A DNA stretch of 6,606 nt. Source: CAVOBC01 sp963693635 (GTDB lineage Bacteria; Pseudomonadota; Gammaproteobacteria; Pseudomonadales; Azotimanducaceae). A program made the position numbers and the translations under genes. The notes under the pieces were generated by a model. It was not told where the DNA came from and did no database searches. It saw nothing but the letters and a program-made list of their open reading frames with translations. This document shows positions 6,548-6,606 of this stretch, one piece after another. Numbering within the stretch: position 1 is the first letter of the stretch; each line of letters opens with the position of its first letter. The DNA is taken from contig CAVOBC010000275.1 in NCBI GenBank assembly GCA_963693635.1, forward strand, positions 1 through 6,606. Direction: 5' to 3'.

Positions 6548-6587
6548 CCGATTTGACCGGTGAATCGACGGGCTGATTGAACTGAAC

Positions 6588-6594
6588 AAGAGGA
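6588..6594 (+). promoter_or_regulatory. Shine-Dalgarno-like sequence at the window end
   Basis: AAGAGGA is followed by only 12 bases before the window stops. It has no start codon inside the window, but one beginning at or just beyond base 6606 would be at plausible spacing, suggesting a further + strand gene close behind the MDR gene. Confidence 0.3.
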
Positions 6595-6606
6595 CCCGCT
6601 GACCTA

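Noticed and set aside
6549..6567. Short inverted repeat CGATT...AATCG after the MDR gene as a terminator
   Set aside because: It is only 5 bp, AT-containing, and has no following T-tract; chance is sufficient.
5606..6589. Long minus-strand open frame (327 codons) opposite the MDR gene
   Set aside because: The translation is Arg/His/Cys-rich with no family features, and the plus strand encodes a clear MDR protein throughout; it is a shadow of codon bias.

Overview
The window comes from a GC-rich (roughly 60% by eye) Gram-negative bacterium. A periplasmic PQQ/heme-c dehydrogenase, a MotA/TolQ/ExbB-type channel with an ExbD-like partner, and sigma70-like promoter boxes all suggest a proteobacterium, perhaps a gammaproteobacterium. 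No marker gene fixes the lineage. I see no mobile elements, RNA genes or CRISPR.

Layout: (1) 1-906 (+) is the 3' part of an Nramp-superfamily membrane transporter, cut by the window edge. (2) A perfect 14-bp hairpin at 902-934 separates it from the convergent gene 943-3159 (-), a complete PQQ-dependent quinohemoprotein alcohol dehydrogenase with a C-terminal cytochrome c domain. (3) 3160-3324 is a divergent promoter region. (4) 3325-5238 (+) is a tightly packed three-gene operon with 11-nt and 4-nt overlaps. It encodes a four-TM MotA/TolQ/ExbB-type channel subunit, a single-TM ExbD/MotB-position protein with an intramembrane Asp and a beta-rich extracytoplasmic domain, and a two-TM protein of unknown family. 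(5) 5239-5419 is a regulatory gap with small palindromes. (6) 5420-6547 (+) is a zinc-less medium-chain dehydrogenase/reductase with a TTG start. (7) 6548-6606 is a short tail ending in a Shine-Dalgarno-like sequence, probably for the next gene.

The three-gene operon is the most interesting part. It has the core of an ion-driven stator (channel plus plug/anchor subunit). It lacks the peptidoglycan-binding OmpA domain of MotB/ZorB, shows no obvious TolR/ExbD periplasmic fold, and has no TonB or TolA. Instead the anchor-like subunit carries a domain resembling YfaP/DUF2135 or PPC-type beta domains, and a third membrane protein is translationally coupled to it. The flanking metabolic genes (PQQ dehydrogenase, MDR, transporter) have their own transcription signals and need not be functionally linked to it.
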